15,487 bases of DNA from an uncultured Spirochaetia bacterium (GTDB taxonomy: Bacteria; Spirochaetota; UBA4802; JAGODF01): positions 1 to 15,487 of the forward strand of contig CALCJG010000218.1 in NCBI GenBank assembly GCA_937967705.1. The letters are read 5' to 3'. The notes beneath the pieces were generated by a model. The model made no database searches and had not been told where the DNA came from. It saw only the letters and a program-made list of their open reading frames with translations. A program made the position numbers and the translations under genes. This document shows, piece by piece, positions 7,289 to 12,873 of the stretch. Position 1 is the stretch's first letter. Every line of letters begins with the position of its first letter.

Positions 7289-7693
7289 CTACGGGGCGAT
7301 GATCTTCACTGTGGGAAAATTACTCTGTACCCGGGACGCATCCCGAGTCAGTAAATCCATTCCTGCAACGGCGGCATGCGCCCCGATCAGGAAATCCGGC
7401 AGCAGGGAGTTCCTGATGCCGCCTCTTTTCCGGTAAGAGAGAAATGCTTTACCTGCGAGGAAAAGGGCCTCCCGGGGCAGGGGGAGATGCTGAAATCCGC
7501 AGGCCTTTACGGCATCCTCCAGCTCCTCGATCCTCTGAAAGCCGACAGACACTTCGCAGTATATAATGGGATTGATTGCCAGCGAATGACTCTGGGAATA
7601 CTGCCCCAGCATGGACTGGGACCAGTCGGCCCAGACGGGATCGTTGGTGAAGACATCGAGAATGACACTGGAATCCACCAGGATGGGGTTCAT
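7289..7693 (-). CDS. vapC: VapC toxin (PIN-domain ribonuclease)
   Basis: This 134-residue PIN-domain protein has the acidic site intact: D7 in LVDSSVILDVF, E47 in IIYCEVSVGF, D100 in LLPDFLIGAHAAV and D118 in LLTRDASR. The length matches VapC. Its ATG overlaps the stop of the upstream antitoxin by 4 nt (7690-7693), so the pair is translationally coupled. The sequence is clearly different from the PIN toxin at 5876-6301, so the two modules are not a recent duplication. No obvious terminator follows; the hicB remnant lies 44 nt downstream. Confidence 0.93.
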   Translation of the reverse strand: MNPILVDSSVILDVFTNDPVWADWSQSMLGQYSQSHSLAINPIIYCEVSVGFQRIEELEDAVKACGFQHLPLPREALFLAGKAFLSYRKRGGIRNSLLPDFLIGAHAAVAGMDLLTRDASRVQSNFPTVKIIAP

Positions 7694-7914
7694 GAATCTT
7701 CCCTGGTAAGGGAGAGGATTTCCTCGGTGGACATCCCCACAGTGGCAACACCTCTCATCTTCTGAAACCGGCTTTCCGGGCAGGTTGAAGGGACCATTTT
7801 TATGATGATGTGGTCCTTCTCCTCATGGAACTCGATCTCTGTTTCAGGGGTAATGCCGTATTTTTCCCGCAGTTTAAGGGGAATGGTTATCTGACCTTTT
7901 ACTGTGATGTGCAT
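7690..7914 (-). CDS. vapB: VapB antitoxin (AbrB/MazE swapped-hairpin family)
   Basis: This protein of about 74 residues has an N-terminal AbrB/SpoVT fold: HITVKGQITIPLKLREKYG, then TEIEFHEEKDHIIIKMV. The C-terminal tail (GVATVGMSTEEILSLTRE) would bind the VapC active site. The start at 7914 is preferred because AGGAAAA lies 7 nt before it; an in-frame ATG at 7932 has no ribosome site and would leave a leader of only about 15 nt. The promoter (7954-7982) overlaps a perfect palindrome (7943-7956), as expected for repression by VapB or the VapBC complex. Confidence 0.9.
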   Translation of the reverse strand: MHITVKGQITIPLKLREKYGITPETEIEFHEEKDHIIIKMVPSTCPESRFQKMRGVATVGMSTEEILSLTREDS

Positions 7915-7942
7915 CGGCTTTTCCTGTGACATAAAGTAAGAG

Positions 7943-7956
7943 TATTACCGGTAATA
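7943..7956. promoter_or_regulatory. Palindromic operator of vapBC
   Basis: TATTACCGGTAATA is a perfect 14-bp palindrome. It covers the predicted transcription start and the last three bases of the -10 element, so a bound antitoxin dimer would block initiation. AbrB-fold antitoxins commonly bind such sites; binding here is inference. Confidence 0.7.
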
Positions 7957-7982
7957 ATAATACAATTACGAGGGAAAGTCAA
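7954..7982 (-). promoter_or_regulatory. Promoter of vapBC
   Basis: On the minus strand, TTGACT (7982-7977), 17-nt spacer, TATTAT (7959-7954). These are the same hexamers and spacing as the Phd/PIN module promoter at 5606-5634. The predicted start is near 7947, inside the palindrome. Confidence 0.75.
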
Positions 7983-7989
7983 GAGGAAA

Positions 7990-8008
7990 GGGGGGAAAGC
8001 GGCCCCCC
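7990..8008 (-). terminator. Probable terminator of the hicAB operon
   Basis: Six G (7990-7995) pair with six C (8003-8008) around a 7-nt loop. On the minus strand the stem is followed by TTTCCTCTTG, a short U-rich stretch. It lies about 50 nt after the hicB stop and just upstream of the vapBC -35, so it would insulate the two modules. The imperfect T tract lowers confidence. Confidence 0.5.
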
Positions 8009-8055
8009 ATAAAAAAGGAGAAGAATGACGGTATGAGGCTTATGGACTTACACCT

Positions 8056-8391
8056 CTATTGGGAAACCTCCTTTTCGATGGCTTTTTGCACCAGACGATT
8101 CAGGGGAATCCCCTGAGACAGGGCTTTTTCGGCGGCTTTTTTATGCAGGTCGGGAGGAATGCGGACATTGAAGCTTCCCCGGTAGGATTTATGCAACGGT
8201 TTATGGGTTTTCCTGCAAATCGCAATGTAATCATCAACCGCCTCCCGGAAGGAGTTGATCAAATCCTCCACGGAGTTCCCTTCAAAGGATATAAGGTCGC
8301 TCACGCCCTCGATTTTACCGTAAAAAACCTCGTCCTCGGCGTTAAAATGAACCGAACCGATGAAGTCTTTGTATTGAAGAATGTCTTTCAT
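8056..8391 (-). CDS. hicB: HicB antitoxin
   Basis: This 111-residue protein has the HicB partial RNase-H-like N-terminal domain: YKDFIGSVHFNAEDEVFYGKI, then the segment DLISFEGNSVEDLINSFREAVDDY. A C-terminal DNA-binding part follows (SFNVRIPPDLHKKAAEKAL, GIPLNRLVQKAI) of ribbon-helix-helix type. It neutralises HicA and should repress the operon. The ATG overlaps the hicA stop by 4 nt (8388-8391). The last 11 codons and the bases just beyond the stop are repeated at 7201-7244, the remnant of another copy. Confidence 0.94.
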   Translation of the reverse strand: MKDILQYKDFIGSVHFNAEDEVFYGKIEGVSDLISFEGNSVEDLINSFREAVDDYIAICRKTHKPLHKSYRGSFNVRIPPDLHKKAAEKALSQGIPLNRLVQKAIEKEVSQ

Positions 8392-8642
8392 GGCAATACC
8401 TCATTTTCCTGTAATTCTTCCCGGATTAAATCCAATTGATATCTTTTAAGGATGCGGCCGGGATGGGGTTTATGTAATCGAATAATATGAGCAGTATCCT
8501 TATTGATGAAGGCCACCCTTGATCCTGATCCTCCGGTAAGCTCAGAATAACCAAAGCCTCCCAGCAGAGTTTTTAATTCATCATAAGTAAAATCCTTTGG
8601 TTTTGTTAAAAACCTGTTTAATAATTTGTCCTGTTCGCTCAT
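8388..8642 (-). CDS. hicA: HicA toxin
   Basis: This 84-residue double-stranded-RNA-binding-fold mRNA interferase has FTYDELKTLLGGFGY, GGSGSRVAFIN, IIRLHKPHPG and LKRYQLDLIREEL in the HicA order. It belongs to the branch in which the usual GSH is replaced by GSR and the histidines sit in LHKPHP. Start 8642 (ATG) is chosen over a TTG at 8678 because the predicted transcription start is near 8676 and 84 residues fits the family. No clear ribosome site is visible, so translation may be weak. The toxin-first order is usual for hicAB. Confidence 0.9.
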   Translation of the reverse strand: MSEQDKLLNRFLTKPKDFTYDELKTLLGGFGYSELTGGSGSRVAFINKDTAHIIRLHKPHPGRILKRYQLDLIREELQENEVLP

Positions 8643-8674
8643 ATCAAGTAAAATAGGTAAGAAAGGAGAAAAAT

Positions 8675-8693
8675 GCAACTAAATTATAGTTGC
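8675..8693. promoter_or_regulatory. Operator-like inverted repeat over the hicAB promoter
   Basis: GCAACTA (8675-8681) and TAGTTGC (8687-8693) form a perfect 7-bp inverted repeat with a 5-nt spacer. The minus-strand -10 TATAAT (8688-8683) lies inside it. Occupation by HicB or HicAB would block RNA polymerase. Confidence 0.7.
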
Positions 8694-8710
8694 GATCATT
8701 AGCCTGCAAA
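8683..8710 (-). promoter_or_regulatory. Promoter of hicAB
   Basis: A perfect TATAAT -10 on the minus strand (8688-8683) has TTTGCA (8710-8705) 16 nt upstream as a four-of-six -35. The predicted start near 8676 supports the 8642 ATG as the hicA start. Confidence 0.65.
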
Positions 8711-8764
8711 TGATATTATTTGGAATGCCATTGGTGTTTTTATAGCAGCTTCCCTCAGGGAGTT

Positions 8765-9040
8765 TCAGAAAATTTTTATAGAAAGGTTTTTCCCCAGGGC
8801 GCTGGCAACCTTGACCAGGGTGGAAAGCTTAATGTCGATGGAGTGGTTTTCAATCCTGGAAATGGCGCTCTTCGTGGTTTTCAATTTTTTTGCCAGTTCC
8901 TCCTGGGTTAAGCCGATTTTTTCCCTCTCCTGCCGCAGGATCAAACCTATCTTAAATTTCTCAAGCCCTTCCTCGTAACCCCGGGCAAAGTCCCGGTCCT
9001 TCGCTTTCCTTTTTTTTATGTAGTTTTTTAAATCGCTCAT
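8765..9040 (-). CDS. higA: HigA-type antitoxin (XRE-family HTH)
   Basis: This 91-residue protein has a charged N-terminal helix (1-30) and an XRE/lambda-repressor helix-turn-helix. Key segments are GLILRQEREKIGLTQEELAKK, KTTKSAISRIEN and KLSTLVKVASALGKNLSIKI. Gene order and type identify it as the antitoxin of a HigBA module. Its ATG overlaps the higB reading frame's stop by 4 nt (9037-9040). The reading frame is fully intact although the toxin gene upstream is broken, which is the direction of decay expected for a TA pair. If autoregulation persists, it should still bind the upstream control region. Confidence 0.92.
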   Translation of the reverse strand: MSDLKNYIKKRKAKDRDFARGYEEGLEKFKIGLILRQEREKIGLTQEELAKKLKTTKSAISRIENHSIDIKLSTLVKVASALGKNLSIKIF

Positions 9041-9386
9041 TTTTTCGTCTTCCTCTGGTAATCTTTTCTGTATTCTTCCGCTCCTTTTATTTCAAGAGGG
9101 GGAGTTTTCTGCGTTTTTTTTGAGGAAACCGTGTGTGAGTATAATGACAGAATTTTATCTAAAAAACATAAAAGCCTGTAAATATTAGATCCATGCTGAA
9201 TTCGGCATTCCCAGATGTCCGTATTTGTAATCTTCTTAAAGTAGGTCGACGGAAGCATCCCCTGGTTTTCCAGTATTTCCAGAACCCAGACTATTTTTAA
9301 GCTGCTTTCCCGGGAAGTGAATCAAGAAATTCTTCCACAGGACAACGCCCCTCTTCTGTTTTATAGAACACAATACTTCTCATCAT
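9037..9386 (-). pseudogene. higB: Frameshifted higB toxin gene (RelE/Gp49-like)
   Basis: Three reading-frame fragments together make a full HigB of about 115 residues. From ATG 9386/9383 the frame reads SIVFYKTEEG, CPVEEFLDSLPGKAA, then TAA at 9299-9297. One frame over it resumes as LKIVWVLEILENQG and continues to YRLLCFLDK. The expected IILTHGFLKK then lies in another frame, and the original frame returns at TQKTPPLEIKGAEEYRKDY. The breaks fall at TTAAAAA (9294-9300), at an A4 run (9153-9156) and at an A8 run (9114-9121, one base too long). Restoring one base at each of the first two and removing one at the third gives a canonical protein. An open frame from an internal ATG at 9258 would lack the N-terminal third. 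Confidence 0.82.
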
Positions 9387-9443
9387 TACATGAAGTTAAC
9401 GTGCATGCGAACACTCGTCAAGAATTTATTGTCAGAAAAACGG

Positions 9444-9458
9444 TAATTCTCAGAATTA
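9444..9458. repeat. Perfect inverted repeat upstream of higBA
   Basis: TAATTCT-C-AGAATTA is a perfect 7-1-7 palindrome about 60 nt upstream of the higB start. It also lies about 30 nt from the porin terminator. It could be a HigA operator or another repressor site. A weak TTGACG (9421-9416) is the nearest -35 candidate for higBA, without a good -10. Confidence 0.5.
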
Positions 9459-9486
9459 GGTTCCCCGCCAACCAACAAACCCCATA

Positions 9487-9514
9487 AAAAAGCGGCAGTT
9501 GCCTGCCGCTTTTT
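9487..9514 (-). terminator. Terminator of the porin gene (structurally bidirectional)
   Basis: A 12-bp perfect stem AAAAAGCGGCAG / CTGCCGCTTTTT has loop TTGC. On the minus strand it ends in a run of six or more T. It lies 22 nt after the porin stop codon. Confidence 0.93.
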
Positions 9515-9536
9515 GAAATTGCGTAACTTGCGAATG

Positions 9537-10742
9537 TTAGATCTTGTAATCTACACCAAGGGAGAAGAGCCATGCATCTCTCTTATAGGTGGTGTCGCCA
9601 GCAACGTTCTTACCCTCTTTGAAGAAGGCCTTCATGATACCGGCATTGATGTTTAAGCCAGGCATGGCAGTGATTTTAGCACCACCACCGAAAACCTGAA
9701 GGTCGAGGTCGGGGTTGGCAGCTTCACCAGAAGTCTGATAGGTCTCAGACTTGCCACCGGCTTTCTTTATAGCCCAACCGGCGCTCAGGGTCAGCATCTC
9801 GTTGGCCTTGTAGTCGGCACCAAGAGCAACTTCCAGAGCGTTCTTCTGATTGGTAAAATTTTTGTCGCTGTCAGCATCACCATGTTTCTCTTCTTTTGTA
9901 TAAACATAATTGAAACCAGCAGATACAGTCAGTTCGGGCATTACAGCATAGGCTACGCCAACTGTGAGGTAGCTGGGAACGATGTCAGTGTTCTGGGTTT
10001 TTGTTCCAGCTTTCTTATCCTTTTTCTCACCATCAACAAAAGCTTTAGTGAAATAGGTTACGTTAATGGTCGCTTCTTTAACAGGGGTAAGGTTGATCCC
10101 AAAAAAACCACCCTGACCCGTCATCTTGGTTTCTTCGTCTTTAAGAACGCCACTAACTAATGCACTGGAACTGGAAATAACAGTTACTTTAGCCTTTGTT
10201 TCGGCCATGATGTAACGAACACCACCAGTAAGAGAAATCATTTCATTGAGTTCAGCAGAAACACCCACCTTAAACTGCTTCCAGGAACTTTCCGCTTCAA
10301 GTTTTCCTTCACCATAAGCAGTTAAAGGGGTAGTAATCATCCAAGGAAATTCTTTGTATTCGAGTTTTCCCCCACCGTCAATGACTTCCAAGTTAGCAAA
10401 AAGAACAGCCTTTCCAGCCTTCCAAGCAAAAGCAGCTGTAGGAACTAGAGGGCTGGGCTCTTCCTGTTTGTAGGTTTTAGAGCTGGTAACATACTCATTC
10501 TCTTTGAGGATATAGATGTTTCCCAGACCTACATAGAAGCCATCCTGGAGTTTGGTAAAACCGGCAGGATTGTAGACGGCAATGGCGAGGGGATCCACGG
10601 TGTTGGCCATCTGAGCAGGGTTGCGCACAAACTCAGGGGTCCGGTAGGGATTGAGGCCGTGTCCCTGTGCCGCGAAGAGGTCAGCACCGGCAAAGGCGAA
10701 GGCCAGCAGGCAAACCCCTAAAATGACGAGAAGTTTCTTCAT
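9537..10742 (-). CDS. OmpP1/FadL-family outer-membrane transporter
   Basis: This 401-residue protein has a signal peptide (MKKLLVILGVCLLAFAFAG, cleavage likely by residue 26). It shows the FadL-family signature VDPLAIAVYNPAGFTKLQDG (49-68), with the NPAG motif. The remainder is alternating amphipathic strands typical of the 14-stranded FadL barrel, which imports hydrophobic compounds across the outer membrane. Length is close to family norms. The N-terminal segment NPYRTPEFVRNPAQ differs from the usual FadL hatch, so the substrate cannot be inferred. The chain ends GVDYKI rather than in Phe. A perfect AGGAGG lies 8 nt before the ATG, so strong expression is expected. Regulation may involve the leader terminator at 10805-10847. 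The gene is more A+T-rich than its plus-strand neighbour. Confidence 0.88.
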   Translation of the reverse strand: MKKLLVILGVCLLAFAFAGADLFAAQGHGLNPYRTPEFVRNPAQMANTVDPLAIAVYNPAGFTKLQDGFYVGLGNIYILKENEYVTSSKTYKQEEPSPLVPTAAFAWKAGKAVLFANLEVIDGGGKLEYKEFPWMITTPLTAYGEGKLEAESSWKQFKVGVSAELNEMISLTGGVRYIMAETKAKVTVISSSSALVSGVLKDEETKMTGQGGFFGINLTPVKEATINVTYFTKAFVDGEKKDKKAGTKTQNTDIVPSYLTVGVAYAVMPELTVSAGFNYVYTKEEKHGDADSDKNFTNQKNALEVALGADYKANEMLTLSAGWAIKKAGGKSETYQTSGEAANPDLDLQVFGGGAKITAMPGLNINAGIMKAFFKEGKNVAGDTTYKRDAWLFSLGVDYKI

Positions 10743-10766
10743 AAAAAATCCTCCTAAAATTTTGTA

Positions 10767-10781
10767 ACCGCTTACAGCGGT
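10767..10781 (-). promoter_or_regulatory. Small hairpin next to the porin ribosome site
   Basis: ACCGCT-TAC-AGCGGT is a perfect 6-bp stem in the porin mRNA leader, ending about 12 nt before the AGGAGG. It may stabilise the mRNA or influence ribosome access. Confidence 0.4.
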
Positions 10782-10804
10782 AATTTACAAACTTTTACGG
10801 CTAT

Positions 10805-10847
10805 AAAAAAACTTAGGGTGCCACTTAAGACAGTCCTAAGCTTTTTT
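10805..10847 (-). terminator. Intrinsic terminator inside the porin leader (candidate attenuator)
   Basis: Read on the minus strand, CTTAGG (10840-10835), a 17-nt loop and CCTAAG (10817-10812) are followed directly by seven T (10811-10805). The stem can extend through flanking A-U pairs with one mismatch (A6 at 10847-10842). It lies 63 nt upstream of the porin ATG and downstream of the promoter at 11001-11028, with no other minus-strand gene in between. It must therefore act on the porin leader itself or end a separate small RNA. Confidence 0.65.
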
Positions 10848-10934
10848 CATAGGTAACGGGGTACGGTTTTTAAGGACTCTCTGTTTTTCGTTCTTAAATA
10901 TCGCATATTGTACTGTTTGTCGGTCTTTTATCCT

Positions 10935-10959
10935 TTGGGGCTTTAAAGAAAAGCCCCAA
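10935..10959 (-). promoter_or_regulatory. Strong leader hairpin in the porin 5' region
   Basis: A perfect 10-bp stem TTGGGGCTTT / AAAGCCCCAA has a 5-nt loop. No T run follows on either strand, so it is not a terminator. A second, 6-bp hairpin (10963-10980, GTTGGA/TCCAGC with one G-U) lies just before it in the transcript. Together with the later terminator they suggest a structured regulatory leader. It does not match any riboswitch consensus that I recognise. Confidence 0.55.
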
Positions 10960-11000
10960 TAAGCTGGACGAATTTCCAACGAAGTTCCACTTAACAAATA

Positions 11001-11028
11001 AATTTAATAAGTTTACGAGGAATGTCAA
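11001..11028 (-). promoter_or_regulatory. Promoter of the porin gene
   Basis: On the minus strand, a perfect TTGACA (11028-11023), 16-nt spacer, TAAATT (11006-11001, four of six). The predicted start near 10994 would give a leader of about 250 nt before the porin ATG. Confidence 0.55.
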
Positions 11029-11211
11029 CTATTTTTTTTATATTTTGTCGACCCCTTCCGGATGACGGGACGAATTTTTTTAAGTTTTTATTTCCTCTGA
11101 TTAGGGATGGAAGAGGGTAACGGTACGGCCTGGAGGGCTTGTTCATACAACAAAATGGCGGGAGTGTTTAGGAGTGAGGGGGTAGTAGACCCGCTTTGAA
11201 CCCGGAAATGT

Positions 11212-11239
11212 TTGACTTTCTTGCCCTTCCGTGCATAAT
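11212..11239 (+). promoter_or_regulatory. Promoter of the GAF-SpoIIE gene
   Basis: TTGACT (11212-11217), 16-nt spacer, CATAAT (11234-11239): five of six matches in each hexamer. The predicted start near 11246 gives a leader of about 40 nt to the preferred ATG. Confidence 0.7.
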
Positions 11240-11287
11240 GTACCTTTTTTGTGATCATTTGCTGGGGTGATGGGCGGAAAGGGGGAC

Positions 11288-12577
11288 ATGGAAGGACAGG
11301 ACCTTAAAAAATATAACGTGGAATACCTGGAGCGGCAGCTGCACAATCTCACTAAGCTGGTGGAGATCAACGGGATCATCAACTCCACTCTGGACATCGC
11401 CCGCCTGCTTACCCTCATCATGGAGATCATCAAGGATATCATGGAGGCGGAGGCCAGCACCCTTCTGCTGTACGAGGAGAAGAGCCGGGATCTGGTCTTC
11501 AAGGTGGCCCTGGGGGAGGCGGGCCATGAGCTGCAGGAGCGCTACCGGGTGAGCATAGGGCAGGGGATTGCCGGCTGGGTGGCGGAAAACCGCCGGGCGG
11601 TCTTCATCAACGATGTCTATACCGACCCTCGCTTCGACCCCAATTTCGACAAAAAGACGGGCTTTACCACCCGCGCCATACTCTGCGCCCCGCTGCTCTT
11701 CAAGGGGAAGCTGCTGGGGGTCATTCAGGCCATAAATCCCCTGCGCAAGCAGGCCTTCGACGAAGAGGACGTGACGCTCTTCAAGGCCTTCGCCAATCAG
11801 GCGGTGCTTGCGGTTCAGAACGCCATCTTCTTCCAGAACGCCATCGAGGAGGAGCGGATCAAGAACGAGATCGCCGCGGCGCACTCCATTCAGCAGTCGC
11901 TGCTTCCCACCCTCAAGGTGATGAAGAAGAACGTGCAGATCGCCGCCCGCTCCATCTCCGCGCGGGAGGTGGGCGGGGAGTTCTACGATGTCTTCTATTA
12001 CGATGACATCAACTCCATAGGCCTGGCCCTGGGGGATATTCACACCAAGGGAATTCCCGGGGCGCTGCAGGCCTCCATCGTCAGCGGCGCAGTAAAGGCC
12101 CTCTCCCTGGTGATGGGTCAGAACCCCATGAACATGCACCGCCTCGTCAACGATATCATCCGTCTCAACCTGGATTCCGCCAAGGCCGCCTCGCTTTTCT
12201 ACGGTGTGCTCTGCTACGAGGATAACAGCCTCACCTTCGTAAACGCGGGACACGCCTACCCGCTCCTTCTGCGCAACCGCATCACCCGCTACCTTAAACT
12301 GGGCAGCAAACAGCTGGGGGAAAACCATATTCCGCCGCAGAAGGTGCGCCTGGAGCTGAGGTCCGGGGATTATTTCGTCATCATTACCGACGGCCTGGTG
12401 AACATCAAGAACCGCAACGGCAATCAGCTGGGGCTGCGCCGGGTGATGGAGTTTCTGGGAAAGAACTGCCAGTCCCCGGAGTACATCGTCAGTTCCCTCA
12501 TCGGTCTGGCGGACGATTTTACCGGCGGTATCGAGATGAAAGAGGATATCACCATCATCGCCATAAAAATCGATTAA
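11288..12577 (+). CDS. GAF domain / SpoIIE-type PP2C serine phosphatase
   Basis: This 429-residue cytosolic protein has a GAF sensor domain (about 25-180), the linker AAHSIQQSLLP (197-207) typical of RsbU-like proteins, then a SpoIIE/PP2C phosphatase domain to the end. Phosphatase motifs seen are VGGEFYDVF (228-236), LGDIHTKGIPGAL (248-260), FVNAGHAYPLLL (317-328), VIITDGLVN (364-372) and EDITIIAI (419-426). Metal ligands would be D250, D368 and D420. The usual GGD is GGE (E231), a conservative change. Such proteins dephosphorylate anti-sigma-factor antagonists in partner-switching pathways; no partner is encoded nearby. Start 11288 is chosen for AAAGGGGG just upstream; GTG 11267 and ATG 11270 are alternatives adding 6-7 residues. 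A 357-codon opposite-strand frame is a shadow. Confidence 0.9.
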   Translation: MEGQDLKKYNVEYLERQLHNLTKLVEINGIINSTLDIARLLTLIMEIIKDIMEAEASTLLLYEEKSRDLVFKVALGEAGHELQERYRVSIGQGIAGWVAENRRAVFINDVYTDPRFDPNFDKKTGFTTRAILCAPLLFKGKLLGVIQAINPLRKQAFDEEDVTLFKAFANQAVLAVQNAIFFQNAIEEERIKNEIAAAHSIQQSLLPTLKVMKKNVQIAARSISAREVGGEFYDVFYYDDINSIGLALGDIHTKGIPGALQASIVSGAVKALSLVMGQNPMNMHRLVNDIIRLNLDSAKAASLFYGVLCYEDNSLTFVNAGHAYPLLLRNRITRYLKLGSKQLGENHIPPQKVRLELRSGDYFVIITDGLVNIKNRNGNQLGLRRVMEFLGKNCQSPEYIVSSLIGLADDFTGGIEMKEDITIIAIKID

Positions 12578-12616
12578 ACGGTTGACTTACTCCGATTCCT
12601 CGGTTATCTCATTGAT

Positions 12617-12835
12617 ATGAGCAACTTCGTATCCGTCATTTTCTGCCTCAACTGCGGGTCAAGGTACGTGGAGATCAAGGGGCCGACAGCGGACAACCGC
12701 ATGATCGCTTACTGCCGCACCTGCCACAGCGAGGCCGAGATCGGCCGCTTTACCCTCGGCCGCTGCTGTGTCAGCAACACGGAGCTGCAGAAGGCCCGGG
12801 ACGCCCGGGGTCTTAAGAACAAGCCCGAGCGCTGA
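12617..12835 (+). CDS. Small zinc-ribbon-like protein of unknown function
   Basis: This 72-residue protein has two CxxC pairs, C10-LN-C13 and C33-RT-C36, spaced as in a zinc ribbon. Two further Cys (C50, C51) lie in LGRCCVSN and the tail is basic. There is no signal peptide. It lies 39 nt after the phosphatase gene on the same strand and just before a strong terminator, so it probably shares that transcript. The ribosome site is weak. The G+C content and codon use resemble the neighbouring phosphatase. I do not recognise a named family; a nucleic-acid or protein-binding role is only suggested by the ribbon. Confidence 0.7.
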   Translation: MSNFVSVIFCLNCGSRYVEIKGPTADNRMIAYCRTCHSEAEIGRFTLGRCCVSNTELQKARDARGLKNKPER

Positions 12836-12846
12836 GGGAAGCGCGA

Positions 12847-12870
12847 AAAAACCCGCGCAGGCGGGTTTTT
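12847..12870. terminator. Bidirectional terminator between convergent genes
   Basis: A 10-bp stem AAAAACCCGC / GCGGGTTTTT has loop GCAG and T5 on both strands. It lies 11 nt after the zinc-ribbon stop and 3 nt after the stop of the minus-strand gene, so it serves both. Confidence 0.93.
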
Positions 12871-12873
12871 GAT

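Larger units (their letters stand above)
10743..11287. other. Long divergent control region between the porin and SpoIIE-type genes
   Basis: These roughly 540 bp contain no supported ORF. They hold the porin ribosome site and leader hairpins, the leader terminator, the porin promoter and the phosphatase promoter. Two short repeats are also visible: a near-identical 11-mer at 10818-10828 and 10984-10994, and GGTAACGG..TACGG at 10852-10866 and 11116-11128. Positions 11040-11200 hold nothing I can assign. Confidence 0.6.

Noticed and set aside
9294..9300. Programmed -1 frameshift in higB
   Set aside because: The zero-frame codons before TAA (GCA GCT) do not form a slippery heptamer that could re-pair at -1, and two further frame changes would still be needed.
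5606..9386. CRISPR array or IS element in the TA island
   Set aside because: No regularly spaced repeats, no transposase fragment and no terminal inverted repeats with target duplication were seen.
9882..10160. 92-codon plus-strand frame inside the porin gene
   Set aside because: Antisense shadow with no coding signature; the porin frame is clear.
11048..11082. Possible plus-strand terminator (TCG..CCC/GGG..CGA stem followed by a T run)
   Set aside because: The stem has an internal mismatch and a large loop, and no plus-strand gene ends there. Too weak to list.
11255..12328. 357-codon open frame on the minus strand
   Set aside because: Shadow of the GAF-SpoIIE gene, whose motifs are unambiguous on the plus strand.
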